Made by a program: the position numbers and the translations under genes | Notes under the pieces: generated by a model | Seen by the model: only the letters and a program-made list of their open reading frames with translations | Told to the model about the DNA's origin: nothing | Database searches by the model: none | Shown here: positions 34,622 to 43,345 of the stretch, piece by piece | How the letters are laid out: the number at the start of each line of letters is the position of its first letter | Position numbering within the stretch: the first letter of the stretch is position 1 | Assembly (NCBI GenBank): GCA_913043285.1 | Contig: CAJWML010000012.1 | Span: forward strand, 1-64,000 | DNA: 64,000 nucleotides | From: CAKZNE01 sp002695025 | GTDB taxonomy: Bacteria > Bacteroidota > Bacteroidia > Flavobacteriales > Schleiferiaceae | Direction of reading: 5' to 3'

Positions 34622-36107
34622 GCTGGACCTCACGCAGCCCAAGCGTCAATCGCCCGTAGGGGTAGTGGTGCTTTTCTTCAAGAACCTGCGGGTGGGGGTC
34701 AACATTTTCGTTTCACTGTTCTTTGTACAGTACGGTTTCAGGATCGATCCCTCCTCCAACTGGCTTAAAATAACCCTCGTACTATTACTGGCCGGCTTTA
34801 TTGTACTGTCTGTATTGCAATACCGTAAGTTCTACTTTTATGTGCGAGGTAATCAGCTGATCATTGAAAAAGGGGTGATCAGCCGGGATAAGATCACCGT
34901 GCCCTTTGATCGCATCCAATCGGTGCATATCAACCAGAATATTGTACAGCGTATGCTGAACGTGGTAGCCCTTAAAATAGATACGGCCGGTTCAGCGGTT
35001 AAGGAAATGGAAATTGCAGCGCTGGAACGCAGCTACGCCCGCAAGGTACAGGAGTTCCTGATGCGGATGAAGAATGAAAGCCGGGGCGAAGAGGAAGAAG
35101 TGTATACGGAAGACGGAGACCTGCAGGTGGGAGGAGAAGCCATACCCCTGGTGCAACTCAGTGTTTCAGATGTGCTGCGGGTGGGCATTACGGAAAACCA
35201 TCTGCGTAGCGGTTTTGTACTGTTTGCCGTGGTATTCGGTTATATATGGCAGTTTGAAGAATACCTGCAGGATTTTGAACCTTATCTGGAATCCCAGAAA
35301 AATTTTGTGGCGCACCGCTGGTTGCAACTCCTGCCTTTTGCCATTGCGGCCTTTTTTGTGATTGCCGTAGGGCTTTCCCTTATTCAAACCTTCTTGCGGT
35401 ATTACGGGCTACGTTTTTTTATAGATAAAAGAGGTGCCCAGCTGGTTTCAGGATTGTTGAAACGTGTGGAGTATCAGATCCCTCTTAATAAGATCCAGTA
35501 CATCAAGTGGGCAAGCAACCCTTTACGTAAGCTGGTAGGTTTAAAGACAGTGGTGGTCAAACAGGCAGGAAGTAAGGAGGCTACGGATAAGCAATCGCTG
35601 AAAGTGCCCGGAGTGCGCCAGGAACAACTGGAAGTGGTACAGGATTATTTCTATCCTGAGTTGAAACAGTCGGAGTTGGTGGACTACAAAGCTTCGCCTT
35701 TTCTCATTCTCCAATACAGTATGTTGTTTGCTTTATTACCGGCACTTATGCTGGCAGGAGCAGGCTTTTTTGCTCCGGTATTCTGGAGTTTAGCCGTGCT
35801 TTGGCTGATTTCCGGGATTTATTTTTCCTACCGTTTTCAACCCACCGTTAAGCTGAGCTGTAATAGAGAAATGATACTACTTTCCAGGGGCTGGTTGTTC
35901 CCGGAAACGGCCGCCTTGAAATACTTCAAGATCCAGAATGTACAGATCAGCCAGAATATTTTCCAAAAGCGAAGGAAGCTGGTCCATCTGAACCTGTATA
36001 CCGCAGCCGGGCGTTTGAGGATGTTGCAGATGAATGAGCAGGAAGCCCGGGAGGTTTATAATTATGTGCTGTACCGCATTGAAAGTACCCGCCAGGATTG
36101 GATGTAG
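34614..36107 (+). CDS. bPH2-domain membrane protein with three domains (YdbT-like)
   Basis: The 497-residue partner of the previous gene has three bPH2 repeats, each marked by a PLNKIQ-like strand (VPFDRIQSVHINQN; IPLNKIQYIKWASNP; LKYFKIQNVQISQN) and by IDTAG, VKQAGS and LYTAAG strands. Pairs of membrane helices separate the repeats (about 20-60, 190-265, 365-400). It overlaps its partner by eight bases, so the two are made together and probably form a complex in the inner membrane. Not a known menaquinone enzyme. Confidence 0.87.
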   Translation: MSKLDLTQPKRQSPVGVVVLFFKNLRVGVNIFVSLFFVQYGFRIDPSSNWLKITLVLLLAGFIVLSVLQYRKFYFYVRGNQLIIEKGVISRDKITVPFDRIQSVHINQNIVQRMLNVVALKIDTAGSAVKEMEIAALERSYARKVQEFLMRMKNESRGEEEEVYTEDGDLQVGGEAIPLVQLSVSDVLRVGITENHLRSGFVLFAVVFGYIWQFEEYLQDFEPYLESQKNFVAHRWLQLLPFAIAAFFVIAVGLSLIQTFLRYYGLRFFIDKRGAQLVSGLLKRVEYQIPLNKIQYIKWASNPLRKLVGLKTVVVKQAGSKEATDKQSLKVPGVRQEQLEVVQDYFYPELKQSELVDYKASPFLILQYSMLFALLPALMLAGAGFFAPVFWSLAVLWLISGIYFSYRFQPTVKLSCNREMILLSRGWLFPETAALKYFKIQNVQISQNIFQKRRKLVHLNLYTAAGRLRMLQMNEQEAREVYNYVLYRIESTRQDWM

Positions 36108-36151
36108 GTCATAAAAAAGGGAACTTTATCTTCGCGCCATAAAATCTCGGT

Positions 36152-37051
36152 ATGAAACTTAAACCATGGATAGCTGCTGCCCGCCTCAGAACCCTTCCAC
36201 TGGCTTTTTCCAGCATCATTTTAGGTACCTGCCTGGCAGCTTCCAACGGTCATTACAATACCTTGATTTTTGTACTTAGCCTTATCACCACTCTTTGTTA
36301 CCAGGTGCTTAGCAATTACGCCAATGATTATGGAGATGGTGTTAAAGGATCAGATGCCAACCGTACCGGAGAACAGAGAGCGGTGGCCAGTGGGTGGATC
36401 ACTTCCGGCCAGATGCGGAATGCTGTGATCGTTTTTGCGGTACTTTCTTTCCTGTTTGGCACCTGGCTTAGCATTATAGCTACCCACAACCTACCGCTGA
36501 TGGTCACCCTTACTTTTGTGGGCCTGGGCATACTGGCCATTGTGGCTGCTATTACCTACACCATGGGGCGCAGGGCCTATGGCTATAAAGGCCTGGGGGA
36601 TATCTCCGTACTTATTTTCTTCGGCTATGTGGGGGTGGTAGGTTCGTATTTCCTGCAAACCAATTTCCTGAACTGGGAGGTGTTTTTACCTGCTACTGCG
36701 GTGGGTTTTTTGGCCATGGGCGTTCTCAACCTGAACAACATGCGCGATATTGAAGAGGATCGGAAGAATGGCAAACGTACCCTTGCGGTAATGATGGGTT
36801 TACAGGGAGCCAAGTATTACCATGGTGCACTGTTGATCCTGGCAATGGACCTTGCATTTATTTATAATGCCATTACGCCTGGTGGTTTCTGGCGGAACCT
36901 CTATTTTCTGTGCATTCCGTTGATACTGCTCAACCTTTACAGGGCCGTTAAAGCCAATGATCCCAAGGATTTTGAACCTTTATTGAAGATGCTGGCGTTA
37001 ACTACCTTGTTGTTTACCCTCCTTTTTGGGGTAGGGCAACTATACAGCTGA
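36152..37051 (+). CDS. menA: DHNA octaprenyltransferase MenA
   Basis: The 299-residue integral membrane enzyme attaches the polyprenyl tail to 1,4-dihydroxy-2-naphthoate. It belongs to the UbiA family: eight to nine helices, the first Asp-rich motif in SNYANDYGDGVKGSD and the second in NLNNMRDIEEDRKNGK. An imperfect -7 box TATCTTCG lies about 18 bases upstream, so menA may have an additional promoter. Length is normal. Confidence 0.94.
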   Translation: MKLKPWIAAARLRTLPLAFSSIILGTCLAASNGHYNTLIFVLSLITTLCYQVLSNYANDYGDGVKGSDANRTGEQRAVASGWITSGQMRNAVIVFAVLSFLFGTWLSIIATHNLPLMVTLTFVGLGILAIVAAITYTMGRRAYGYKGLGDISVLIFFGYVGVVGSYFLQTNFLNWEVFLPATAVGFLAMGVLNLNNMRDIEEDRKNGKRTLAVMMGLQGAKYYHGALLILAMDLAFIYNAITPGGFWRNLYFLCIPLILLNLYRAVKANDPKDFEPLLKMLALTTLLFTLLFGVGQLYS

Positions 37052-37100
37052 TGCCGTTATTCTGCGGGTGAGCTTTACTTTTAGCAAATACCTTATTGCC

Positions 37101-37108
37101 TACCTTTG
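37101..37108 (+). promoter_or_regulatory. TAnnTTTG -7 element of menC, predicted leaderless
   Basis: TACCTTTG ends five bases before the menC ATG at 37114, so the transcript should begin at or within two bases of that codon. Confidence 0.55.
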
Positions 37109-37113
37109 GCCTG

Positions 37114-38148
37114 ATGAAGGCCTCCTGGAAAAAATATACTTTGCAGTTCAAACAACCCAGTGGCACCAGTCGCGGGGTATTGAGAACCAAGAATTCCTAT
37201 TTTCTGATACTGGAACAGAACGGTAAGACTGGCATCGGTGAATGCGGGATGCTCCATGGTCTCAGTGCCGATGATAGGCCCGATTACGAAGCACAGCTCA
37301 ATTATCTCGTCAACCATCTTCATCAGCCCTTTGCCAAACTGATGGGGGATTTACAGGAGTTTCCTTCCCTACAATTTGGCTTGGAAATGGCATTTCGTGA
37401 CTTGGAAACCAGGGATCACGTGCTGTTTGAAACCCCTTTTACCCAAGGTGAAACCACCCAGTCTATCAATGGTTTGATATGGATGGGCTCGGTGGATTTT
37501 ATGAAGGAGCAGGTACGCAAGCGGCTGAAAGAGGGCTTTACCGTACTCAAAATGAAGGTAGGTGCGGTGGATTTTGAAGATGAACTCAGGATACTCCAAT
37601 CCGTACGCCAGGAATATAGCGCTGATGAGCTGGAACTGCGGGTAGATGCCAACGGAGCCTTTGGTGCTGCAGAAGCTTTACATAAGCTGGAGCGGCTGGC
37701 AGCTTTACAAATCCATTCCATTGAACAGCCCATTAAAAAAGGGCAATGGCATGAAATGGCCAGCCTTTGTGAGGCTACACCCTTACCCATAGCGCTGGAC
37801 GAGGAGTTGATCGGAGTTTTTGAAGAAAAGAACAGGCGAAAGCTGATCAGCACCATACGGCCGCAGTATATTATTTTGAAACCAAGCTTTATCGGTGGTT
37901 TCCAGGAAAGTGAAGAATGGATAGCCCTGTCCGAAGAGTTCGGAGCCGGGTGGTGGGTAACCAGCGCTTTGGAAAGCAATATTGGTTTAAATGCCATTGC
38001 CCAATGGAATGCCACTTTGGATAACCCCATGCCTTCGGGGTTGGGAACCGGCAGCCTCTATACCAATAATTTTAAAAGCCCGCTGTATGTTGAAGGAGGA
38101 AGGATAGGGTACGATCCTACGGCCGCCTGGGAAATTAATTTTGGATAG
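37114..38148 (+). CDS. menC: o-Succinylbenzoate synthase
   Basis: The 344-residue enolase-superfamily enzyme dehydrates SHCHC to o-succinylbenzoate. The catalytic lysines are in VLKMKVGAVDF, metal ligands in LRVDANGAF, SIEQPIKKGQ and IALDEELIG, and the second base lysine in IILKPSFIGG. I chose the ATG at 37114; an in-frame TTG at 37096 lies upstream of the -7 box and cannot be on that transcript. Members of this family may also racemise N-acylamino acids, but the cluster supports MenC. Confidence 0.9.
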   Translation: MKASWKKYTLQFKQPSGTSRGVLRTKNSYFLILEQNGKTGIGECGMLHGLSADDRPDYEAQLNYLVNHLHQPFAKLMGDLQEFPSLQFGLEMAFRDLETRDHVLFETPFTQGETTQSINGLIWMGSVDFMKEQVRKRLKEGFTVLKMKVGAVDFEDELRILQSVRQEYSADELELRVDANGAFGAAEALHKLERLAALQIHSIEQPIKKGQWHEMASLCEATPLPIALDEELIGVFEEKNRRKLISTIRPQYIILKPSFIGGFQESEEWIALSEEFGAGWWVTSALESNIGLNAIAQWNATLDNPMPSGLGTGSLYTNNFKSPLYVEGGRIGYDPTAAWEINFG

Positions 38149-38157
38149 GGATTAAAT

Positions 38158-38194
38158 TAAAAAAGCACCTTCCTTGCGGTGAGGCGCTTTTCTA
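38158..38194 (+). terminator. Probable terminator after menC
   Basis: AAAAGC and GCTTTT, then CCT and AGG (or CACC and GGTG) pair across a short loop and a TTTT run is part of the second arm. It lies 10 bases past the menC stop and would separate menE from menC. Confidence 0.6.
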
Positions 38195-38269
38195 AAACAG
38201 GGTAAGCCACTTTCGGCTTATATAGAAATAGGAACTGTACCAATGCTTACGCTATAAAACAATAAAGGG

Positions 38270-39295
38270 TTGGGTATAAACGAAAAAAAAGTCCGGTTAA
38301 ACGGTAGGTTGTTGTATTCCAGTGCTGTAAAATTCGAAAACACGACCAATGGGTCTGTAGCAGAAACCCTCTTTAAAGATTTTTTATCGGAAAAGGATTT
38401 TATGGAGATCGCTACATCCGGTTCCACTGGTAGCCCAAAGCTTATACGTTTATACAAGGAACACATGCGGGCCTCGGCTAGTAAAACCTTGAATTTCCTA
38501 AAGCTGGAGGCGGGCAGCCGTTCACTTCTGTGCCTCCCTCCGGAGCGCATTGGCGGATTAATGATGCTGATACGCTGGTGGGAAGGTGATCTTGATCTTC
38601 ACATGGTTAGCCCGCAGGCCAGTCCCCTGGAAGAGTTGGAAGGAAATTTTGATTTTGCCGCCATGGTACCCTACCAGGTTACGCATTCGCTTACCCAACT
38701 GCACCGGGTGCACAAACTGATCATCGGAGGGGGAGCTATACCTCCTGAACTGGAGCAAAAGCTGAAAGACCATGCCGGGGAGATCTGGCATACCTACGGT
38801 ATGACGGAGACCATTTCTCACGTGGCTATGCGCAGGGTTAACGGGCCGGATGATGATGTGTTCCAGGCTATGCCCGGAGTCCGCTTTTCGGTGGATGAGC
38901 GGCAGTGCCTCATTATCAACTCACCCGATATTGGTGTGGAAAACCTGGTGACCAACGATGTAGTGGAACTTGTGACCAACACCTCTTTCCAATGGTTGGG
39001 CCGCTATGATAATGTAGTGAACAGCGGAGGCGTGAAGCTTTACCCTGAATTCATAGAACAAAAGATAGGGGAGTGGCACCACTCTTTTTTTTTAGCTGGT
39101 GTGCCGGATAATACCTTGGGTGAAAAGTTGGTATTGTTGATAGAAGGGCCTGATATCACAGACATCGGTGAGTTACAAGCGCGTTTTTCAAAGTTGGACC
39201 GTTACGAAATACCTAAGGAAATCAAGGTGGTCCCAAAATTTGAGTATACCGCTAACGGTAAACTCAACCGACCCCAAACGCTTTTGAAAATTTAA
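38270..39295 (+). CDS. menE: o-Succinylbenzoate-CoA ligase MenE (short form)
   Basis: The 341-residue AMP-binding enzyme activates o-succinylbenzoate with CoA. The ATP-binding loop is EIATSGSTGSPK, followed by IIGGGAIPPELEQ, WHTYGMTETISHVA, LGRYDNVVNSGGVKLYPE and the C-terminal catalytic lysine in TANGKLNRP. It is about 100 residues shorter than the proteobacterial enzyme, a common size in this phylum. The start is a TTG at 38270. The menC terminator is 75 bases upstream, so it may have its own promoter, which I could not find. Confidence 0.87.
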   Translation: MGINEKKVRLNGRLLYSSAVKFENTTNGSVAETLFKDFLSEKDFMEIATSGSTGSPKLIRLYKEHMRASASKTLNFLKLEAGSRSLLCLPPERIGGLMMLIRWWEGDLDLHMVSPQASPLEELEGNFDFAAMVPYQVTHSLTQLHRVHKLIIGGGAIPPELEQKLKDHAGEIWHTYGMTETISHVAMRRVNGPDDDVFQAMPGVRFSVDERQCLIINSPDIGVENLVTNDVVELVTNTSFQWLGRYDNVVNSGGVKLYPEFIEQKIGEWHHSFFLAGVPDNTLGEKLVLLIEGPDITDIGELQARFSKLDRYEIPKEIKVVPKFEYTANGKLNRPQTLLKI

Positions 39296-39328
39296 ATTAT
39301 TTTAGTCTGTATCAATACCAATAGCTTG

Positions 39329-40135
39329 ATGGACGCACTATCTGCCAGCCGTGCCTGTAAGAACTGTAATAATCCTTTCAACGGGAATTTTTGCCCTGAA
39401 TGTGGTCAAAAATTTATTGATAAACGGATCACCCTGCGCCATAGCCTGTCCCATCTCTTTCAATCGCTCACTAATATAGACCGTGGTCTTTGGGCCACTT
39501 CCTGGCTTATGTTCCGCAACCCGGGTAAAGTAATCCGTGATTTTATACGAGGGGTTACGGTACCTTATTTTCATCCGTTCCGCTTTGTATTCTTCTGGTT
39601 AACCCTACAGGTATTGTTTTTTGTATCCACCGGCTTTTATGAAAAGATCCAGAAGAATGTGAATGACCAGATGGGCACTACTCCCAATACCAGCCCGGCA
39701 ATGGATAGTTTCATGCATATCTATTATTCCTACATGAACATATTCATGCTGTTGGCCCTGCCGGCCATGGCATTTGGCAGTTGGCTGGTATTTCGTAAAA
39801 AGGGTTATAACTATGCGGAACACCTGGTGATCGGAGCTTATATGTATGGGGCTATCAGCCTGATGAGCCTCATATTGTCACCTTTTATGATCGTTTCAAT
39901 AGAACATTTTGGCATTGCTGCCTTCTTCACCATGCCGCTTACCTTTATATACCAGACCTATGTATACAGAAGCCTTTTCCCGCAAAACTGGGTGATACTC
40001 TTCTTCAAATCACTCTTTTCATTTACCGTATTCATGATCGGTTTTATGCTGGTTATAACGATAGTACTGCTCATTTACCTCTCGTCATTAACACCAGAGG
40101 ACCTGAAAGGCCTGGCTCCTGCCGGGGCTGCCTAG
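39329..40135 (+). CDS. DUF3667 membrane protein with zinc-ribbon
   Basis: The 268-residue protein starts with a CKNCNNPFNGNFCPECGQ zinc-ribbon-type knot, then DKRITLRHSLSHLF and WATSWLMFRNPGKVIRDFI, the mark of the DUF3667 family. Four to five membrane helices follow. Function unknown. The ATG at 39329 is preferred over a TTG just before it. Its stop shares the CTAG with the stop of the opposing gene. Confidence 0.88.
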   Translation: MDALSASRACKNCNNPFNGNFCPECGQKFIDKRITLRHSLSHLFQSLTNIDRGLWATSWLMFRNPGKVIRDFIRGVTVPYFHPFRFVFFWLTLQVLFFVSTGFYEKIQKNVNDQMGTTPNTSPAMDSFMHIYYSYMNIFMLLALPAMAFGSWLVFRKKGYNYAEHLVIGAYMYGAISLMSLILSPFMIVSIEHFGIAAFFTMPLTFIYQTYVYRSLFPQNWVILFFKSLFSFTVFMIGFMLVITIVLLIYLSSLTPEDLKGLAPAGAA

Positions 40136-41049
40136 GATAGGCTTGTTACCGAACTCTTGCGTGCATTCCAGAAAAAGGAAAGGCTCAGGCCGGCCACGAT
40201 GTGCCAGATGCTCCACCAACCGGCAATTAAGGCCATGCCGCCCAGCCCTTCAAAAAAACTGAAGATCAGCAATAGCCCCAGCCCTGAATTCTGTATACCG
40301 GTTTCAATGGCCAGGGTGCGGCAGTCACGGACGTCAAGGCCCGTAATCCTGCCCATGAAAAAACCACTGGAGAGCGCCACAGCATTGTGGATAAATACAA
40401 GAAATACCACGTGATGAATGTGATTGGTGAAGATATCCGTGTTTTTGGCAAAAGCTGCGATCACCAGGCCAATGAATATGGCAATGGACAAAGGTTTTAA
40501 AATACGGCTCAACACTTTGGATAAGTTGGGTTTCCAGTAATTCACCAGCATTCCGGCTACCAGGGGTATTCCCAATATCAGTACAATGGTCTGGAATACT
40601 TCCATCGGGTCAATACTTACTTTTTCCAGGATAGCCAGGGTGGGAGGGTAGAGGCTTCCCCAGAACTGTAGGTTCAGGGGGGTGAAGATAATGGCCAGTA
40701 CCGTTGAAAAGGCGGTAAGTGTAACCGATAATGCTGAGTTACCGCCTGCCAGCTGGCTCATAAAATTGGAGATGTTGCCACCCGGGCAGGCAGCCAACAA
40801 TATCATTCCCAAAGCCAGGCTGGGTTCCGGGCGAATGATCAGCACCAGTAAAAAGGTGAGTAAAGGAAGTAACAGGAATTGCGAAGTGATACCCACCAAT
40901 GCGGGTTTGGGGGCTTTAATAATGTTTCTAAAGTCCTGTAGGCTGAGGCCCAGGGCCACTCCGAACATTACCACCGCCAGGCAGATATTCAGTACAAAAA
41001 GCCCGTTCTGGTCAAAGTTCAACCGGATGGAATCGATCTCGTTCTCCAT
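40132..41049 (-). CDS. Bile acid:sodium symporter (BASS) family protein
   Basis: The 305-residue protein has eight to nine membrane helices. BASS signs are PALVGITSQFLLLPLLTF, AACPGGNISNFMSQLAGGN and the late ETGIQNSGLGLLL, which line the sodium-binding crossover. Members import organic anions, pantoate or 2-oxoacids with sodium. The substrate is unknown. I start at the ATG at 41049 since the 18 residues before it (from a GTG or TTG at 41103) are not family-like. Confidence 0.88.
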   Translation of the reverse strand: MENEIDSIRLNFDQNGLFVLNICLAVVMFGVALGLSLQDFRNIIKAPKPALVGITSQFLLLPLLTFLLVLIIRPEPSLALGMILLAACPGGNISNFMSQLAGGNSALSVTLTAFSTVLAIIFTPLNLQFWGSLYPPTLAILEKVSIDPMEVFQTIVLILGIPLVAGMLVNYWKPNLSKVLSRILKPLSIAIFIGLVIAAFAKNTDIFTNHIHHVVFLVFIHNAVALSSGFFMGRITGLDVRDCRTLAIETGIQNSGLGLLLIFSFFEGLGGMALIAGWWSIWHIVAGLSLSFFWNARKSSVTSLS

Positions 41050-41120
41050 ACTTGAATTTAAGCAGCGCGGAATATAGTTATTTTCCGGCCCCGGAACGGC
41101 CACATAGCTGACTGCCTGAT

Positions 41121-42035
41121 CTAAAAAATAGACTTTCCCGTTTTGGTGGTAAGCAGCTCCAGGGTTTTCATCCCCAATACGGAGTTCCCTTTCTTATTCA
41201 GTCTTGGGCTCCACACCGCTACGCTATATTCCCCGGGATGTACTGCTACAATGCCGCCACCCACACCACTTTTACCGGGTAGGCCCACCAGGAAGGAAAA
41301 TTCACCCGCCTCGTCATAAAAACCGCAGGTTTGCATCAGTGAGTTTACCCGTTTGGTTTGCAGGCGGGTAAGCATGCGCTTTTTGGATTGGCAGATTACA
41401 CCTTCATTGGCAAACAGTAAAAAAGTATGTGCTAGTTCCGCACAGCTCATTTCAATGCTACACTGGTGGAAATAAAAATCCAGCACATCCTCTACGTCAT
41501 TGTGTAGATTGTCATACGACTTCAGCATATTGGCCAGGGCATAGTTCCGGTAGCCGTGGTCCTGCTCGGACCGCGCTACATCTTCGTTAAAATGGATGTC
41601 ATCATTACCCGCCAGCAGGCGCACAAACTCCAGGAAATCCTTTTTGGGGTTGTCCAGGATGCTCACCAGTATATCTGCAATAACAATGGCTCCGCTGTTG
41701 ATCAGAGGGTTACGGGGAATGCCGTCTTCCTGTTCCAGTTGTATCAAGGAATTGAAGGGGTTGCCGGAAGGCTCCACATCCACCCTTTGCCACAGGCGCA
41801 CGCCTAATTTTGACATGGCCAGGGAAAGGCTGAGGACCTTGGAAATACTTTGTATGGAAAATTTCTCCGTATGGTCACCCAGGTGAAAATCGTCACCGTT
41901 CATACAGGCCAGGTGTAAACCGTATTTCTGGGGATTGATCCGGGCCAGTTCAGGAATGTAGCTGGCTACCTGGCCCCGTGTCTGGTTCAGATTGATCTCC
42001 TTTTCGATCTCCCGTAAAATGGAAGCATAGTCCAT
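41121..42035 (-). CDS. glsA: Glutaminase
   Basis: The 304-residue enzyme releases ammonia from glutamine. The catalytic Ser-x-x-Lys is in FSIQSISKV; other serine-dependent fold segments are VEPSGNPFNS, NPLINSGAI, and LPGKSGVGGGIVAVHPG near the end. Length is close to the 308 residues usual for GlsA. The ATG at 42035 is preferred; an in-frame TTG at 42059 would add eight residues. It stands between a transporter and a J-domain gene without shared operon. Confidence 0.92.
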   Translation of the reverse strand: MDYASILREIEKEINLNQTRGQVASYIPELARINPQKYGLHLACMNGDDFHLGDHTEKFSIQSISKVLSLSLAMSKLGVRLWQRVDVEPSGNPFNSLIQLEQEDGIPRNPLINSGAIVIADILVSILDNPKKDFLEFVRLLAGNDDIHFNEDVARSEQDHGYRNYALANMLKSYDNLHNDVEDVLDFYFHQCSIEMSCAELAHTFLLFANEGVICQSKKRMLTRLQTKRVNSLMQTCGFYDEAGEFSFLVGLPGKSGVGGGIVAVHPGEYSVAVWSPRLNKKGNSVLGMKTLELLTTKTGKSIF

Positions 42036-42120
42036 AGCGTTAGTTTTAGGAAAAGACAAAAGGCAGCCCTATATGTTCTGCGTAAACAGCCACGGCTTTT
42101 GTATTTTTCGCCATTATTAC

Positions 42121-43044
42121 ATGAACCACTATTACCAAATATTAGGACTGGAACCCGGGGCGGATAAAGATGCCATTAAAAAGGCGTACCGCAGGCTGGC
42201 TATGAAATACCACCCGGATGTAAACCCTGGAGCCGAGGCGCGTGATAAGTTTCTGGAGGTGCTGGAGGCCTATGAATACCTGATGGGGATCCGGGAGTAC
42301 CAGAAAAAGAAGTTCAGTGAAGAAGATCTTCGCAAGGCCGCTGAAGTAATGGTAGAATGGGCCCGCCAGCAGGCCAAAGCCAAATACCGTGAGCGTGTGT
42401 ATAAGCTGCGTAAGGAACGTGAAAAGGAACAGGCACGGCAGTATACCCAGGCTATTTATTTGCTGATAGGGCTGGTGGTTATGTATTTTACCTTAAGCTG
42501 GGGTTGGGGCTGGTATAAGGACCTGATGATCGACAATGCCCCGGTGTACACCACTGCTACCGTAGTGGGGGTGGGCCAGAACCGGGTGCTCTACCAGTTT
42601 GAGGTGAACGATGAGGTGCGTGAAGAACGTGATTACGTGAGCCGTGACGGATTTACCATGCTTACCGATGAAGGTTTGCCCCTGGAAATAGGCGATGAGT
42701 TTGAATTGATCTACCAGGAGGGCAACCCGGATTTTCACCGCCTCAATTATCGAAAAATGTCGGCTGAAACCTTTAACCGTTATATGCTATCCGTATCCAA
42801 TGCCTTGCAACAGTGGCTGCGGGAAGAAGGAACGGATATTTCACCGGAAGTCCTTAAGCTAAGGGCGGATTGCCTTACTCTGCTCATCTTCCAGGAGTAT
42901 GAATTTAATGGTTTAAGTATGGTGTTGCACCGCGATAGCTTTTTCCTGGAAAACCTGGGGCACAACAGCTTACGTTGGTATTTGATGAGCCATAGTGACA
43001 CCTTTCAGGGCCTTATAAAGCAGTGCCGTGGCGAGGCCGACTGA
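42121..43044 (+). CDS. Membrane-bound J-domain protein with DUF3592-like part
   Basis: The 307-residue protein starts with a J-domain (residues 1-65) with the essential HPD at 31-33, so it should stimulate a DnaK. A long charged helix (about 70-125) is followed by one membrane segment (IYLLIGLVVMYFTL) and a beta-rich domain (about 150-220) with YTTATVVGVGQNRVLYQFEV and a FELIYQEGNPDFHRL end, like DUF3592. The last 85 residues are helical and unassigned. No Gly/Phe or zinc region of DnaJ is present. The ATG at 42121 fits the J-domain; an ATG at 42073 would prepend 16 unlikely residues. Confidence 0.84.
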   Translation: MNHYYQILGLEPGADKDAIKKAYRRLAMKYHPDVNPGAEARDKFLEVLEAYEYLMGIREYQKKKFSEEDLRKAAEVMVEWARQQAKAKYRERVYKLRKEREKEQARQYTQAIYLLIGLVVMYFTLSWGWGWYKDLMIDNAPVYTTATVVGVGQNRVLYQFEVNDEVREERDYVSRDGFTMLTDEGLPLEIGDEFELIYQEGNPDFHRLNYRKMSAETFNRYMLSVSNALQQWLREEGTDISPEVLKLRADCLTLLIFQEYEFNGLSMVLHRDSFFLENLGHNSLRWYLMSHSDTFQGLIKQCRGEAD

Positions 43045-43085
43045 ACTTTTTAAAATACTGTCAGGTTACTTCAAAAACACCTGAT

Positions 43086-43274
43086 ATGATCAAAATAATC
43101 GGTTTAGTACTGCTCATCGTGGGGGCTCTCGGCCTCATCTTTGGGCTCATCGGTATCTTTGGGCAAAACCTGATTGCCATTAATGCCTGGGCTATGGCCA
43201 TACTGGGGATTATCTTCTTTACCTCCGGTACCGGTATGCTCAAGCGTAGAAAAGATACGGACGAAGTGGACTAA
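43086..43274 (+). CDS. Small two-helix membrane protein
   Basis: The 62-residue product consists of two hydrophobic helices (MIKIIGLVLLIVGALGLIFG; AWAMAILGIIFFTSGTGML) and a charged RRKDTDEVD end. I start at the ATG at 43086 rather than the upstream codon at 43023, which overlaps the previous gene. Such proteins resemble inner-membrane stress proteins, but I cannot name a family. It follows the J-domain gene by 41 bases. Confidence 0.65.
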   Translation: MIKIIGLVLLIVGALGLIFGLIGIFGQNLIAINAWAMAILGIIFFTSGTGMLKRRKDTDEVD

Positions 43275-43345
43275 ACAGCGCGGCTTTTATTCTTGGCAGT
43301 CGCTCAATTTCCTCTAATTTTACCGGCTCTTACAAAAATTGCACT

